From Strix aluco (taxonomy: Eukaryota > Chordata > Aves > Strigiformes > Strigidae): a stretch of 64,000 nucleotides of DNA. Where the stretch lies: positions 9,301,985 through 9,365,984 of the forward strand of contig NC_133940.1 in NCBI RefSeq assembly GCF_031877795.1, read 5' to 3'. Below, in pieces: positions 51,818-64,000 of the stretch (position 1 is its first letter; each line of letters starts with the position of its first letter). The translations under genes were made by a program, and so were the position numbers. The notes beneath the pieces are model-generated. The model searched no databases. It saw only the letters and a list, made by a program, of their open reading frames with translations, and was not told the origin of the DNA.

Positions 51818-54140
51818 CCACCTGTAAAAAAGACACAGTAATATTTTCTTGCTCACTTAGATAGAAATCAAATGTTAATGAAGTCTTGGTAAGCTTTCAG
51901 AGAGCTTTTAAATATTCCCGAGTAATACACGATGCCAGTGAGCATCAACAACACTCATGTTACTGTCAACAGGCTTTTGGCAAAGGACCCAACTTCAAAG
52001 CATTTGTCAAGCAATAGAGTGAAGAACTTTCCCTTTCTGCTCTGCAAAAATACTTCCAGAAGAAAGAAAATAAAACTTGGAAACTAATCAGATTTCTTTT
52101 CTCTCCAAGAATTCAGCATTTAGATGGGTTTTTGTTTGGCTACAGCTTTAGCTGTACTAGCTAGTCCAGGACTGTGCTTACACTGCCAGGCCAGATGGTC
52201 GTCTGCCTGCAGAAGACAAAAAAAAAGAACAAAAAACCCCCAAATAAGCCAGAAAATTCAGGAGAACCATGCCCATTCCCTTAGTATGCAAATACAGCTG
52301 CTGCACCCACTTCTCTTTGCCTATTTTACCCAGCATAGGTGGCCCAGGTTATAAAGCAGCTGTAGAGTCACCAACTTACATGGGAGTGTCATTCAGTGTC
52401 AGTGGAGACTCCTGCTGAATCTTCCAGGACTTGGATCAAGCATGGGAAGTCCAAATAATGCATTTTACTATATTTGGAAGAAATGTTTCATTATGTCAGC
52501 CATTCTCAGAGCCAGCAGGAGACTCTCTTGATGCTGAAATAGAACAGGCCTACACTTTTCGAAAAGGGCTAGTCATTTGGAGCACATCACTTGGTTGAGC
52601 ATGGGCTAACAGTTTCATATGATTGACTTACTGTGCCTTAATCAGTTACCTCTTGTCTGCTCAGCAGTGATAACTCGCTGTGTGCATACTCAGAGCATAT
52701 CAGAGCTGTGTGTTAAAGTATCTTTGCCTAAACCCCCACAGAGCTGTTCCAAGTCAACCACTTGCACTTGTCTAACCATTATTTCAGTGCCCAATTTAAG
52801 ACATGTCAAAAGAGTCTGATTAGTCAGGAAGTGCAGCACTCCCAGTCACTGAAAATCAGCCGCCTTTAAATTGTTTCCAAGTCAAGATCCAAAATTACAA
52901 GTCCTTTTGAAACATTAGGATACAGCAAGAAAAGATTTAAAGACTGCACTTCAGTCTGTTTCTCAAATAGCAAAAGACAAAAATGGAAAATGTTTATCCT
53001 GAAAATGTTTTACAGAATCTTTCACTATCCCCATATTCATTATGAACTCTGGTACCACAGTTGGCCACTGAACACATGCTGATGATGACAGATTATATAC
53101 AACCAGCTCAAACATCCAAAATATAAGAAGGGGTAGATATTCACAGTTACTTGTATATCCCACAACATTAACCACCATCATAAGAAAGTTCCAAACTTCA
53201 TTAACTAATGAAGAGTCAGACATTTAATTCCACTACAAGACAATATCAGAGCAGTCTGTCTCCTTCCACTCCTAACCTGTTCACCCAGCCCTGCGAGATG
53301 CTGCATGCCCTCCATGGGTGGAGGGGAGAATTGGAGCCTCTAGCTATATCCTTCTCACATTTTCCTAACACGTGGAATGCCTGTGTGGCATGAGGCCTTT
53401 TGTGCCACTTGTCTCATAGTCATGATATGCATCTATTTAAATACCACTTAGTGATTCCTAGCATGTGGCTGCTCAGTCCATGTTTGATTTTAATGGAAAA
53501 GGACAACTGTAGCAATGTGAAAAAGAAAAGGGCTAGACATGGCCTATCAGTACTGACAGTATATGCCTGTTCCTTGGCACACTATGCTGGGCATTAAGTG
53601 TTACAGGCGAAATATATTACAGGCTGTGCTTTTCCTCAAACCAGCAGATTTTTACTTAAAAACCAAAACCCTGAAGAAATGAAAATATTCCAAGGTGAGT
53701 CTAAGATTTCTATACATGTAGAGTAAATATCCTGAGGTAATATGTCTGGTCTGAAGAAATAAGAAATTTTCTATACAAATAGGAACACCTAAAAAAAACT
53801 AGCTGTGCGTACACAGCTTCTGTAATAAACAAACCCAATATAAAGCATCAGTAGTCTTTCCTGTGACAGCCTGCACACTCTGAACATGCTCAGGCAGACA
53901 TATTTCCCAGGGAAAACCAGCAGAATAAACTAATACCATCTATGGCAAACTTTAGAATTAATTAGTATTTTCAGCTCGAAGTCTGGGACTGGCCACACCT
54001 GAAAAAACCCATGGTCCATCTCATCTGCAAATCCATCACTGCTCAGAGGGAGGTATAAGCAACTGTTTCTCAGTTTTTATCTCAGTAGCAGAATGATGCA
54101 TGTCTGGGTTGAGCTGATCTGTCCTGGGGTGGAAAGAGCT

Positions 54141-54199
54141 TGGGACCTGATGACACCTCAAGGTCCCATCCAAACCCAAACTCTCACACACTGTTCTAC
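54141..54199 (+). mobile_element. CR1 LINE 3' end remnant
   Basis: The stretch GGGACCTGATGACACCTCAA followed by GGTCCCATCCAAACCCAAAC and ending near CTGTTCTAC matches the CR1 3' terminus, where 'gatgacctcttgaggtccc' and 'ttccaacccaaaccattctatg' are usual. Only about 60 bases are recognisable and the tail repeat is decayed. Confidence 0.65.
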
Positions 54200-57100
54200 T
54201 CCTCAAGCCGGTACAGACATCTCGGCCTTCTGTAGCTCTCTGCAGCAGCTTCTGGTTTATAACCCTCATCACTCCTTTGTGACTCTGGAAGCAGGACAAG
54301 GTCAGAAAAAGGAACATTGGCTCTTCCTTGCAGAAATACTTTACCTCCTCAAATAAGCCTCCATAAGGAAAGGAAGGGAGGTTTCCCCTCTCCTGGTATA
54401 TTAAGACACAGCTGGACACAGCAGCAACCTGTTCCTACTGGTTTTCAGGGAACAACAACCAATTCCCATCCAGAAAAGAACATGGCACATCTCACTGCAT
54501 TTCCCCCCAAGTTCTGAGATCCTAAAACTGCAGCTGAATTCTCAGGTTCTGAAATGTACCCTTGAATATGGGGAGAAACAGGCACTAAGCATGGAAAATG
54601 CCCTTTGCAGGATCTGATTTTGGGGCTGGCTTCATGCCATGCGGTATCACACTGAGTCACAGTTCCAGGCAGAAGGAACTAACAGGCAGTTTTTAACTCC
54701 AACCCATCTTGTGCAAGGCCCAAACTTTTGCATATCATTTCTGCATGACACTAAGGAGTTCCACTACTAACTGTTCTTAAGAAAAATTCCCCTTGCATCA
54801 TTTAATTAACATCAAAGTTCCTAGAACGAATGGTATCCCAAAAGTTTTCAATTTATAAATGGTTTGTTTAAATCAGATAGACATTTCAGTTGCAATTTTA
54901 ATTAATAATTTGCTGAGAAACAGAAAATTATTAGTGAGATTTCTAATGAATCCGTGCTTAAGAGAATGTTTTAAGAAACAAGGGAAGAAAGTAGAAAAGC
55001 CTGCTTGTAGACATCACTGAGTCTCGTACTGTGCTGGGGTCACCTTCTTACGGTAAAGCCTCAGGTTCCAGAAGTCTCTGCTTTAGCTTTTTGTCCCTAC
55101 TCTGTCAATCAGGCAGGCTCACTGCAAACTCCCAGCTGGTAAGGCACAACTGCTGGCGATAGGAATGACTTCTACTGCTAAATCGTATTGTACATTTTTC
55201 ACCTGACTGTTTTCACAACAAATCTGTACGAACTCTACCATACATTTTAGCAACTTTTTTCTGAAAATGAGAATTCCACAGAAATGCAGTTATTCAAGAA
55301 AAATAGCTGCCTGATGGCGGTAGAAATACTGGCTAAGGATGGAAAAAGGGTCTCTGAAAAAATTCAGCCAGGCATGATTCTGAATATGCTTACTGCAGGC
55401 CCAACATGCTTTGAAAGAGAATGACAAATCCTGCATTACAGTCTCTCTCGAATGAGGCATGCTCCAAGCATCAAGTAAACTAACCTTAAAATACCTAAAA
55501 GTTGTTCAGTCTTTTAAAATCTTAAATGCCAAGGCTAGATGACTGACCAGCACGGAAGACAAAAGGTGTTCACAGATCACAAGATCTGGCTAACACCAAG
55601 ACATTTTTTCAGGGAATTTTTTTAAAAATCCAGATTGATTATTTGTTCTTTTTCACTTGTTTTACACAAGTGGGTGTATTCTGTGACTTATTTGCAAGCA
55701 TCCACTCAAGGGCGCAACACAGAGTCTATATTCTCTGATGTCCACATACTGCTGGTGCTCTGTTCTTCCAGCAAATCAGGCTTTCACTCAGAGAGCAAAT
55801 CATCCCAGAGCAACCCCATCAAACAGCCATAGTCGTCTCTGAATCCTTGGGTTCTTCTTTTTTTTTTCCTATGGCTTGAAACATTACTGTTTCTTCCAGT
55901 TCTTTCACATTTTGTGCCAGATACAACACCACTCTCAACGAGCCTGAACTGAAGCAGGTGATCCTTCCAAGCTAGCTGCAGAACTGACTGAAAGTGCCAA
56001 AGACCACCTCCTTTTGCACCAAGCAACATCAAAAGTCAATCCTGCACACATTGCTAGCTGGATTTACATCTTCAGCTCCACCTGGGTGTTAATACCATTG
56101 ACTGTAATATAATTGCTTTTATCTATTTCAGGGCTGGATGCTGTATACACATAGAAGGGAAGACAAGTACACTGCTGCCACCAAAAAATCATTCCATCAC
56201 TCCAAGTCTCTCTTATTGATGCGTATGCATCATGTAGCTCCTTCTCTGATAATGGTGCCTGTGCCTCTTTCCCTCTAAGTCTAACAGAGAGAAGTGTTTG
56301 CAAAGGAGCAGCTTCCCACTCTTGACACATGCAGATGTTATGCAGGCACTTCACGGGCTTTGTTTCTTCAGTTTGCTGAGACAGAGGATAAGAAAGGCAG
56401 GTTACTTATCACATCTCAATAAACGTATTCTACAGGCTGTCTGCAGAATCGAATCTGACTTTCCAGGCTGTGAGGTTTGCAAGGCAAATCACCATGTCAC
56501 TGACAAGAATATTATTGTTCTAATGTGCTTTACAAGTGCTAGAAACTGGCTAAAGTGCAGCAGAGTGATTTAAATTCCCCTGGCAAGGCAGGCTGGATTG
56601 TATACAACTGTCAAGTAAAGAACACGTTTCCTGCTCCTTCAGAAGGACATCCTGGATAAGAAGATATGGGAGACAGAGCTTATGCCTGCAATTTATCCAC
56701 AAAACAAATGCCAGGGGCAACACAGACCTTGACTCATGAAAAACAATCTCTGTGTGTGGTGGCTTCTATCTAGTTTGCAGAGAATGTCAATTTTCTCCAA
56801 GTCCCTTACAAGGACATCCTCTTAGCTGTTCTCCTATGCTCAGCAATAACAGGCAGAGAACCCAGAAGCACACTGAGGGTGTGCAGCCCAAGCCAAACCA
56901 TGCGTTTGGCTTAGCTGGCTGATGCTGAACGTTGGGCTGAGCTGCTGCTGGGGATGCGAGGATGGCAACAGTAACAAATGGTGCCCACTCGAGGCCAGTC
57001 TTGCAGCCTGAGAGCCAAGTCCTGCGGCTGAACTGCTGAGCCCTAGACCTCTGCCTAGGGCTCACCCGCAATGGGATGACCTCCTAAAGAAGTCAGGAGG

Positions 57101-57607
57101 CATTTGGCAGAGGCAGCTGAGGACATGCTTGGGTTTTGCTCATGTCACCCAGCACAGCTGATCACCTGTGTTTCCCAGTCCCCTCTCAGCACAGATGTGA
57201 GACTGCAGTACTACTTCACGGCATCAGGGTCTTCAGCATCTGTTCCTATAACCTGCTGAGGTGGCACTGCAGTTCTTCACAGATACACCCACTACTGCAT
57301 TTAGACGAAGCTACAAAACTCACAAAAACCTAGATACATTATTACCTCCCTCCTTTATTTTTCCCTAGCCATTTCCCAGCATTACTTGATCAAAGGTTCC
57401 ATGTTTTGTTTAGTACAACAAGATTTATAAAGTCAGTGCTAATTACTCTACCTGGGCTTCCTTCTCCTCTTTTACTTGGCTATTCTACAGAATACAAGCC
57501 TAGCTATGTGCTAAACCTGTTTAGGTAGAAGTCTCACTGAGTCACTAGTTTAAGTATTATTGGATTCAGTGAAAATAAAACATACTTAAACCAAATTATT
57601 TTCTCTG

Positions 57608-57625
57608 CCCCCCCCCCCCCCCCCC
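57608..57625. repeat. 18-base poly-C tract
   Basis: Eighteen consecutive C residues in an IL1RAPL2 intron. Being a poly-G run on the transcribed RNA strand, it could form G-rich structures in the pre-mRNA. Confidence 0.9.
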
Positions 57626-57883
57626 AATATTACAGAAAATCCTATAATGCTTCAAAACGCTATTCCAGCAGCCAGTGGATTCAAGACTGGATATAATCCT
57701 TCCAAACATCTGCATAATTAAAACCAGGAATTGATAAACTAAAAGCATTTTAAATAAAATTAAGAAACCTGCTTTGAGTAGTGATAATAATTGTTTTAAT
57801 AAGAAAAATTTATAGTGAAATCAAACCTAACTAGCCTCCAGACATTTCAAATCAGTTTAAGAGCATTTAAAAACTCACACATA

Positions 57884-57905
57884 TGTGTGTGTATATATAT
57901 ATATT
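57884..57905. repeat. Compound TG/TA microsatellite
   Basis: Short TG units run into TA units (TGTGTGTGTATATATATATA). Intronic, with no evident role. Confidence 0.85.
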
Positions 57906-60543
57906 TTACTAGATTGTTTTAGTCTCCAAGTTTCTACAAAGAAACAGACTAAAGGAGGTGCTTTTCCCCTAAGCAAGGCCCTGTGCTATGAACAGCATAT
58001 GCTAGCCGCTAAAGTAATATTCTGCTAGGTGTATTGATATGTAGGAAAAATAAATGGCAGCAGTACATGACATACATTAAGTTGGCTCTTCACTCATGTA
58101 AGAACTTTTTGACTAAGGTGAGTCTTTGGCAATAAGAAAAAGCCCAGTAAAAACTTTGACAAGAAAAATAAGATCTTTAGGTCTTATTTTGTTTTCTGTA
58201 CTTTATGATCTTAACTCCAACTCTCTTTCTTGTTCTGCTCTTATTTCTTATGCCCTGAGACATCACAAAACACACGGCCATGAGATATTTGTGCTTTTCT
58301 GTCTCACTCAAGTAAGCAAATGACATATATTAAAAGTAGCATAAAACTAACACTAACAGCAAGCAGCAAAACCCCAAATGTGAAACAAAGCAACTAAGCC
58401 TCTACACAGTTTGTTGCCAAGAACACAAGTCAATGCACTTGCTGTCATTCCATACAGCCCCAACCATTTCTAGTTTAAACAACAAATCATGACCCACTAC
58501 AAGTGCTGCTTGTAGGCTTGGCTATTGACCATAACTCTCAAAAAAAGAGAAAACCAAAACTAAAATACACACAAGGCTGAAATGTTGCTGATAAAAATTT
58601 ATCATATGTTCCAAAAATGAATCAATCAAGGCAAAATCTCCTAGAGCAACTTTCTTCCAAAAACACACCCAGAAAAACATCCCAACTCCTGCCCCCTTCC
58701 ATACCCCACTGCCAAAGTAAACCTCACCTAAAGTCTGTAAAATCCTTTATCCAATTTTCAGAACTGCCTTGGCATCAGAATTTGAAGTCTTAGTCACTGA
58801 GCACTCAGGTGTAACTGAAAGTCAAGGATTTTAGCTTTTCAGTTATTCACCTACAATGAAGACAGATGCTTAGTGGGATTTCCAGAAGCAGCTTGACAGC
58901 TGCCTTGTGATGACTTTAACTTGTGCTTAATGCTGTGGTCCTTCTGAAAATCTCATTTCTGTGCATTTTGAGGCACAGAAATATTATTTAAGAGAAATGC
59001 CCTGTAGGTACTTAAAAAACATCCCCTTGGTAGTGGGGTTCCAAGGGCTGGGGCAGCCCAATGGCAACAGAGCGGTGACATCCAGACTAAGCAGGGAGTG
59101 AGATGGAACAAATCATCTCACCAGGGCCAGGGTGTGGGTACGGCCCCGTGCTGTCACAGCAATCATTTCTCTCTATTCTGATATTGCTTTTTAGCATGGC
59201 CAAAATAGATGGCAACACACAGGTGTGTTGCTCTGAGAGAAGAGCAGGAAGGGAAAAATTATTCAGAGGGACACTTACTTTCTTAGATCACTGTCCCATG
59301 GTGAGAAGGGCAAGCAGCCAACTGTTTTCTGAGCTACAAAGAGATGGACCACGAAGAGATGCTTCTGTCTCCTCCCAGCAATCTGCTGGCACAAGGGGAA
59401 GGGAGGAACCCATCCTACACATTGCTGCTTCTTGCCAGCTTCAGGACTTTCCAACTCTCCAACTTACCCCTGCATAAAATTTTCTATCGACATTCATGTC
59501 TTACATTTCAGTTTCCTGATCAAGTACATCTTGATCTTTATTCTCAGAAGAGAAAAAGGATGAAATCCAGCATCTCTTTCTACAGAGTAAGCTGGCTCCA
59601 TGGGAAGAAAGTGCATGGAGGGACCAACCTAACCAAGATCTGCTACCATCTGTGAGGCCAAATTCTGAACCTTACTCACACGAGTACATAACGGGTATCC
59701 AGTCGTATTTCCTAGCGAGTTCCCATTTAGTACGCAGCGGGTACATTCAGGGCTGCTAAGGAAAACAGCTGCGGGCTTCAACAGACTGAAGAAATTATGC
59801 TAAACCTCTTCCAACTTCTGTGTTGATTTTTAAACAAATGATAGAACTTCTTAAGACAATGACCATAGAATGGATAATTCGCCTTCATTTAGACAGGACA
59901 AAGCAAATGTGAGCTTATGCTTCATGCTATGGATGTCCTGCCCTAAAAACAAGGTGAGACTCTTGGAAATAAATGTATGGTTGAATCCAAGAAGTCAAAC
60001 TGGGGTATTTTCATACTCAGTTTGTGACTGTTCACTCAACCCCTGCTTAGATTTTGGCTAAGGCCTGATGTATGCTGGGAGCAGCGCCATTAGGTCAAAG
60101 CAAGAGCACCACATAGGCAGGACAGGTGGCCAGACAGAGCTAAAGATGCACCATTATCACCTGCAAGTTGCTGTCTCCAGCAGCCAGCATCTTTTGTTTG
60201 GCAGTTTCATCAGAATCCACTAATTTATGGAAATGGTATAGACCCAACCTCCAAGCTGGAGGGTATAAAATATCAGTTTACACAAAAAGCTTTTGGAGAG
60301 GATGCAAGAGCAGCTGGACTGCTGAGGCTTTCATGCTTCCTGGTGTGATACAGGGGACACCCAGAACTTGATGGAGGCGGAAGGATAAGCACTCTCGCTG
60401 TCGGCTAGGTAACTAATTCTTTTGCTCATATGTGCATGACATTAAGAGTTATGGGTTATAAGTTCTGAAACCTTGCGACTTGAATGGTGAATAAGTGAAT
60501 GTACACCATAGACTAGTCTGGGCAAAAGGGGATTGAGCCTCTG

Positions 60544-60786
60544 TCATGTTTGTTTATTACATTTCTGAATTAGCTCATGAATAAAGTTTAAATCACAGAG
60601 TACATTGTCCTGTAAATTTGAAAGATCCGAATGGACAGTTTTGTACAAAGATGTTAATGAAAAACCTAATTCTCCCTGAAGAGCTTGCTGATATCTCCAT
60701 AGCGCCCTGCAGCAGGCATATAGGGCCAGCAATGTTAGTGTGGTTAACAAGGTCCAGAATATTACCTTGATGCACGTAATTTGATG
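60544..60786 (-). other. Unidentified open frame with a hydrophobic segment
   Basis: On the minus strand a frame stays open for 80 codons between TAA at 60789-60787 and the stop that ends at 60544. It has a membrane-like segment (VIFWTLLTTLTLLALYACC) followed by RALWRYQQALQGELGF and a soluble part of about 40 residues with regular hydrophobic spacing (SLTSLYKTVHSDLSNLQ). It contains no in-frame methionine, so it cannot be a complete gene on its own. It could be an old fragment of a retroelement envelope-type gene, an unrecognised exon, or chance. I do not recognise a family, and no good splice acceptor fits the frame. Confidence 0.15.
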
Positions 60787-63700
60787 TTACCTAAGTCCTT
60801 TCCTCTATCTGCTGCCATGCTCCTGACACAGTGCAGGAGAACAGGGTGTGAGCCTGAAGAAAAGGGGCCAGACACAAGAGGCAGTAACTGCTGCAACCTT
60901 CTTATTTCTCCAGGTTTCCTAGCCTTCCTAAAATAAATCACGGTGCTGGGTGCTGGTCAGGGGGATGAAGAGACAGATGTCAATCACCTCTGATAATGAA
61001 TGTAACCACAACTGTCATCTCACTTGGCCTCAGTTACGCAGGTGGCCTCTCATCCACAGGGTGCAGGACTTGCCATGGCTCATGATAAAATGATGCAAGT
61101 TCACACTTCCCCTGCACAAAGGGACCAACAGGGACACAGCTACCAAGATCAGCTTGTACTCAAATGAGAGTCTGCAACTGATTGATGCACCTAAAACTCA
61201 GCAAATATTCAAATAGTTTGCTGAATAGGGAGAGGGTTCCTTGCTGATTAAATTTAAGCACATATTTAAATGCTATGCTGAGTAAGGGCAACAGTGATTT
61301 TTAAGTAAAGACTGTATCTACAAAAAAAGATTCAAAAAGAAAACAAGAGCCACAGAGAAACATTTTCTCCAAGCTAATTCCAGCAAATAATTCCCATTTA
61401 TTACTTACTTAAATTTAGAGATAACATCCAGGGAGAGTAGGAATGTAAAACATAGTTCAATAAATACAACCTGTATTTTGCTTATTGAGTGAATCAATAT
61501 TGTTCATCAGTTGTCCAATAAAGAGTTTACAGGGAAGTTTAATCTCTTCTAATTTGTCCAAATTAAAGGAAACTTTTTTATTTTCCCTTCTTATTGTTAA
61601 AAAGAAGTCATGATGAAAAAGAAAGCAAGTAACATTAAGGTGGATAGTATTTTTAAAAAAGTCAATCACACAGAAAACTCTCACTGTTTTATATAATTTT
61701 TTTCCCTCCTCAAAATCTTGGGTTAAGAATCTTTTAACCAAGATACAAGACCTAAAACAGGGACTTATACCCTGGATGCAAGAATTTAGGATGTAAGGGT
61801 CATAAGAAATTTTATAAATTCAGACAACTTTGCAGAGTTAGAACTACTCCTTCCTAAAGAGATACAGTGGCATCCCCTTGTGCTCAGCAATTTGAGCCAT
61901 AATATATCAGTTCAGGTAAATGCGACGTTGAAAATGACCTTGTTTTTTTTCTCTGACAGATGTAATTTACCGAAGTCAATAGACTAATTGCCCTAAACCT
62001 ATTAGCAGTGAGGACTCAGATTTACCCTAAGCCTCTTGCCTTACATTCTGTTGATAGCACTCACATTAACCACAGATTAAATGTAATTTTAGTTGCACAG
62101 GAGTCTAATAATCTCAATTTTCCCTAGGTGAGCGCCAAACCATGAAGTCTGTAACTCAGAACTCCTAAATTTTGTCCCATCACTTTTTTTCCCCTGGGTC
62201 TTTACACACAGTGAAGGCACAACCCGTGGTTTCACCTTTCCTAAATCCACTTAATTCACCCTCATTCTCAATTCTACTGATTGACAATAATTAAAACCAC
62301 TCCAAAAATCAAAAACCACTTCTCTGGACCAAGAAGAAACTCCTGCAAAGGGGAACTACCCTGTTCAAATTCACAATGATGATACATCACGTACTTGCAT
62401 AAGAGAGTGGGAATTTCAAGGTTTAGGAGGGAAAACATCACAAAACTCCTCTGGGTAAACGGGAGGGAAAGACCTCTCTGCAAGGACTAACACTGGTCTT
62501 CTCCAGATGACAGCAGAGCACCCTTGAATGAGGGTTACATTGCCTTTGGCTTGCAGCATCAGGGGAGCAGGGGTCAGCTTTTGTGAACTCCTGTTCCAGG
62601 TTTGAAAGGGGGCAACTGTCATCAGAGTAAGTTATAGATACAGACCTCTCCGGATGGTACCAGCTTTACCCTACTTGCCACCAGTATGGGATTCATCAAA
62701 GCCCACGTCTTGTGTGCCTGTGGGACTACACTGGGAAAGATGGGAGCATGGATTCACCCTAAGGCGGTCCCATTGCCTTGGGGACTTCCCAGGTGGCCAC
62801 ATCACCTGGCTGTGGATTTTCCACGCCAAGAAAAATGGCACAAACAGGTCACACTGTAAGAGGAAAGTGGGCTCAGAGCAAGAGATCCTCAGACCTCAGT
62901 GCGATATGGGAAGAAAATGCAAGGATAAGAAACCAGATCTTCCGCCTTAAAATGAAAGGAAAGAAGGAATATTTCTGCCAGACACAGGTTGGTAATCAGT
63001 CAGCCACCTCCTTGGCAAGGAATTCAGCCTTGAAGTTCATCTGCAGGTTAAAACATTGTGCCCCAAAATTTGGGCAGAGACTCCATATAGCTAGAGAGGA
63101 ACCTTTCTGAAAGAATAAAACACCCAAACCATAATAATAAATAAACAAAGGTCCTTCACCTCCACCTCCCACCCCCACCTCCTGGGGAGAGGGATGTCGT
63201 GTCCTCTCAAGACTTACAAGAAGATGTTACGAATTTGTATCTGAAATATATTGAGAAGAGGGAAGCTACATTGCCCTGCTGTGGAGAACTCTGTATGAAC
63301 TCCTTACATTTGGGAGGGCTGCGCTGTGAGTTAATTCAGACCAACCTCCTGAGAATTTAGTGTGAACCTCTGTGGTTGATCTTAAAAAAAAACATTTGCT
63401 ATTCTAAAATAAAGACAAATCAGGAAATCGGAGCCCTTCCTCTACCATCCGGGCAGGTCTGTCGGTCCTGTGACACACAGCAGGCAAAGCATGAGTGAGC
63501 TACTGTCTGGCCAAGGTAAGAGCTCAAGCTTGCCCTTTATTCCAGCATGCTGTGAGCAGCCGTGCAAGAGCACTCAGCACACAAAGCTGGCTCCCACAGA
63601 AGGCAACTTTGATTTCATACAGTCCTGAAGCCTCACAATACCCCCCATCATGTTTTGCCCACAGTGGCGTTTGGATGTAAGGCAGTATCTCAGGAGTTCA

Positions 63701-64000
63701 GAACAGGATCTTAAAAAAACCCTCCTGAGAGAAAAGCTTTGCTCTTCTTTATTGTTTATCTCTTTTCTTAGCTGTGCTAGTTCTGCGAAGAAAATTAAGC
63801 TGCTCCCTGCAAGATCTAACGTGAAACCATGGCCACTTCAGTGTCAGGATTGTTTTTTCTAGTGCCAGAAACGTTTGTGCGGCCTTCACCTCTGAATTAA
63901 CCAGAGAAGGTTACAGACTTGCTCTTCCTTCCCTTGGGAAAGCTCCTGCCACCATCCGAAATGAAGCAAGGACCCAGGTAATTGTGATCATCTGGAAGTG

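Larger units (their letters stand above)
51396..64000 (-). other. IL1RAPL2: IL1RAPL2 intron upstream of the Ig3 exons (partial)
   Basis: At least 12.6 kb of intron, open at the window end. I searched the minus strand for the expected preceding exon (a TDKPPKPLFP-like linker ending in a phase-1 glycine) and for Ig2 and Ig1 patterns, without success. IL1RAPL genes are known for very long introns, so this is not surprising. Contents seen are a CR1-type tail at 51800, a CR1 3' end remnant at about 54141, an 18-base poly-C tract at 57608, a TG/TA repeat at 57884, and an unexplained open frame at 60544-60786. Confidence 0.75.

Noticed and set aside
56064-56354. 96-codon minus-strand frame on the IL1RAPL2 strand
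   Set aside because: It has several Cys and Trp residues, but not in Ig spacing, and no acceptor/donor pair fits the required phase-1 junction.
51396-64000. Expected Ig1, Ig2 and signal-peptide exons of IL1RAPL2
   Set aside because: I looked on the minus strand for linker and Ig cysteine/tryptophan patterns with splice borders and found none, so they are taken to lie outside the window.
1-64000. CRISPR arrays, operons, tRNA or rRNA genes, complete retroviral proviruses
   Set aside because: No regular spaced repeats, no tRNA A/B-box cloverleaf, no rRNA blocks and no paired LTRs with gag-pol frames were noticed on reading both strands. A formal tRNA and LTR scan was not possible.

Overview
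The window looks like nuclear DNA from a bird, or at least a sauropsid. It is mostly AT-rich non-coding sequence with one sharp CpG island near 1.0-2.3 kb. It carries CR1-type LINE fragments with the avian-style 3' end, including an ATTCTATG-repeat tail at about 51.8 kb. All supported coding sequence is split into exons with GT-AG borders. There is no bacterial-type gene organisation, and most open frames in the window are noise.

The main gene is IL1RAPL2 (interleukin-1 receptor accessory protein-like 2, X-linked in mammals), read on the minus strand. Its last five coding exons are present. From 5' to 3' of the gene these are 51395-51266 (first half of Ig domain 3), 45023-44878 (second half of Ig3), 39358-39215 (transmembrane segment), 35351-35181 (first half of the TIR domain) and 25805-25108 (rest of TIR plus the long C-terminal tail and stop). 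Splice phases fit at every junction, and together the exons encode about 429 residues. That matches the C-terminal part of a roughly 686-residue protein. The exons for the signal peptide, Ig1 and Ig2 were not found, and presumably lie beyond 64000. A probable short 3' UTR ends at a pair of AATAAA signals near 24.5 kb.

About 23 kb downstream, on the same strand, a CpG-island promoter drives a first coding exon (1561-1505). Its 19 residues, MARDCAARSLDGIDLAALR, are the N-terminus of a GCK-IV/MAP4K4-family kinase. Because NRK follows IL1RAPL2 in tandem in the mammalian X-linked block, this is most likely NRK exon 1. The rest of that gene lies off the low end of the window, and positions 1-1504 are its intron 1.

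The remainder is introns and intergenic sequence with low-complexity tracts, a few CR1 fragments and some small features that may be regulatory. I did not find a previously undescribed biological system. The most useful observations are the intact tandem IL1RAPL2-NRK arrangement, the family-like N-terminus of this NRK, the small uORF and G-rich tracts in its promoter, the read-through frames after the Ig3 and transmembrane exons, and one unexplained membrane-type frame at about 60.6 kb.
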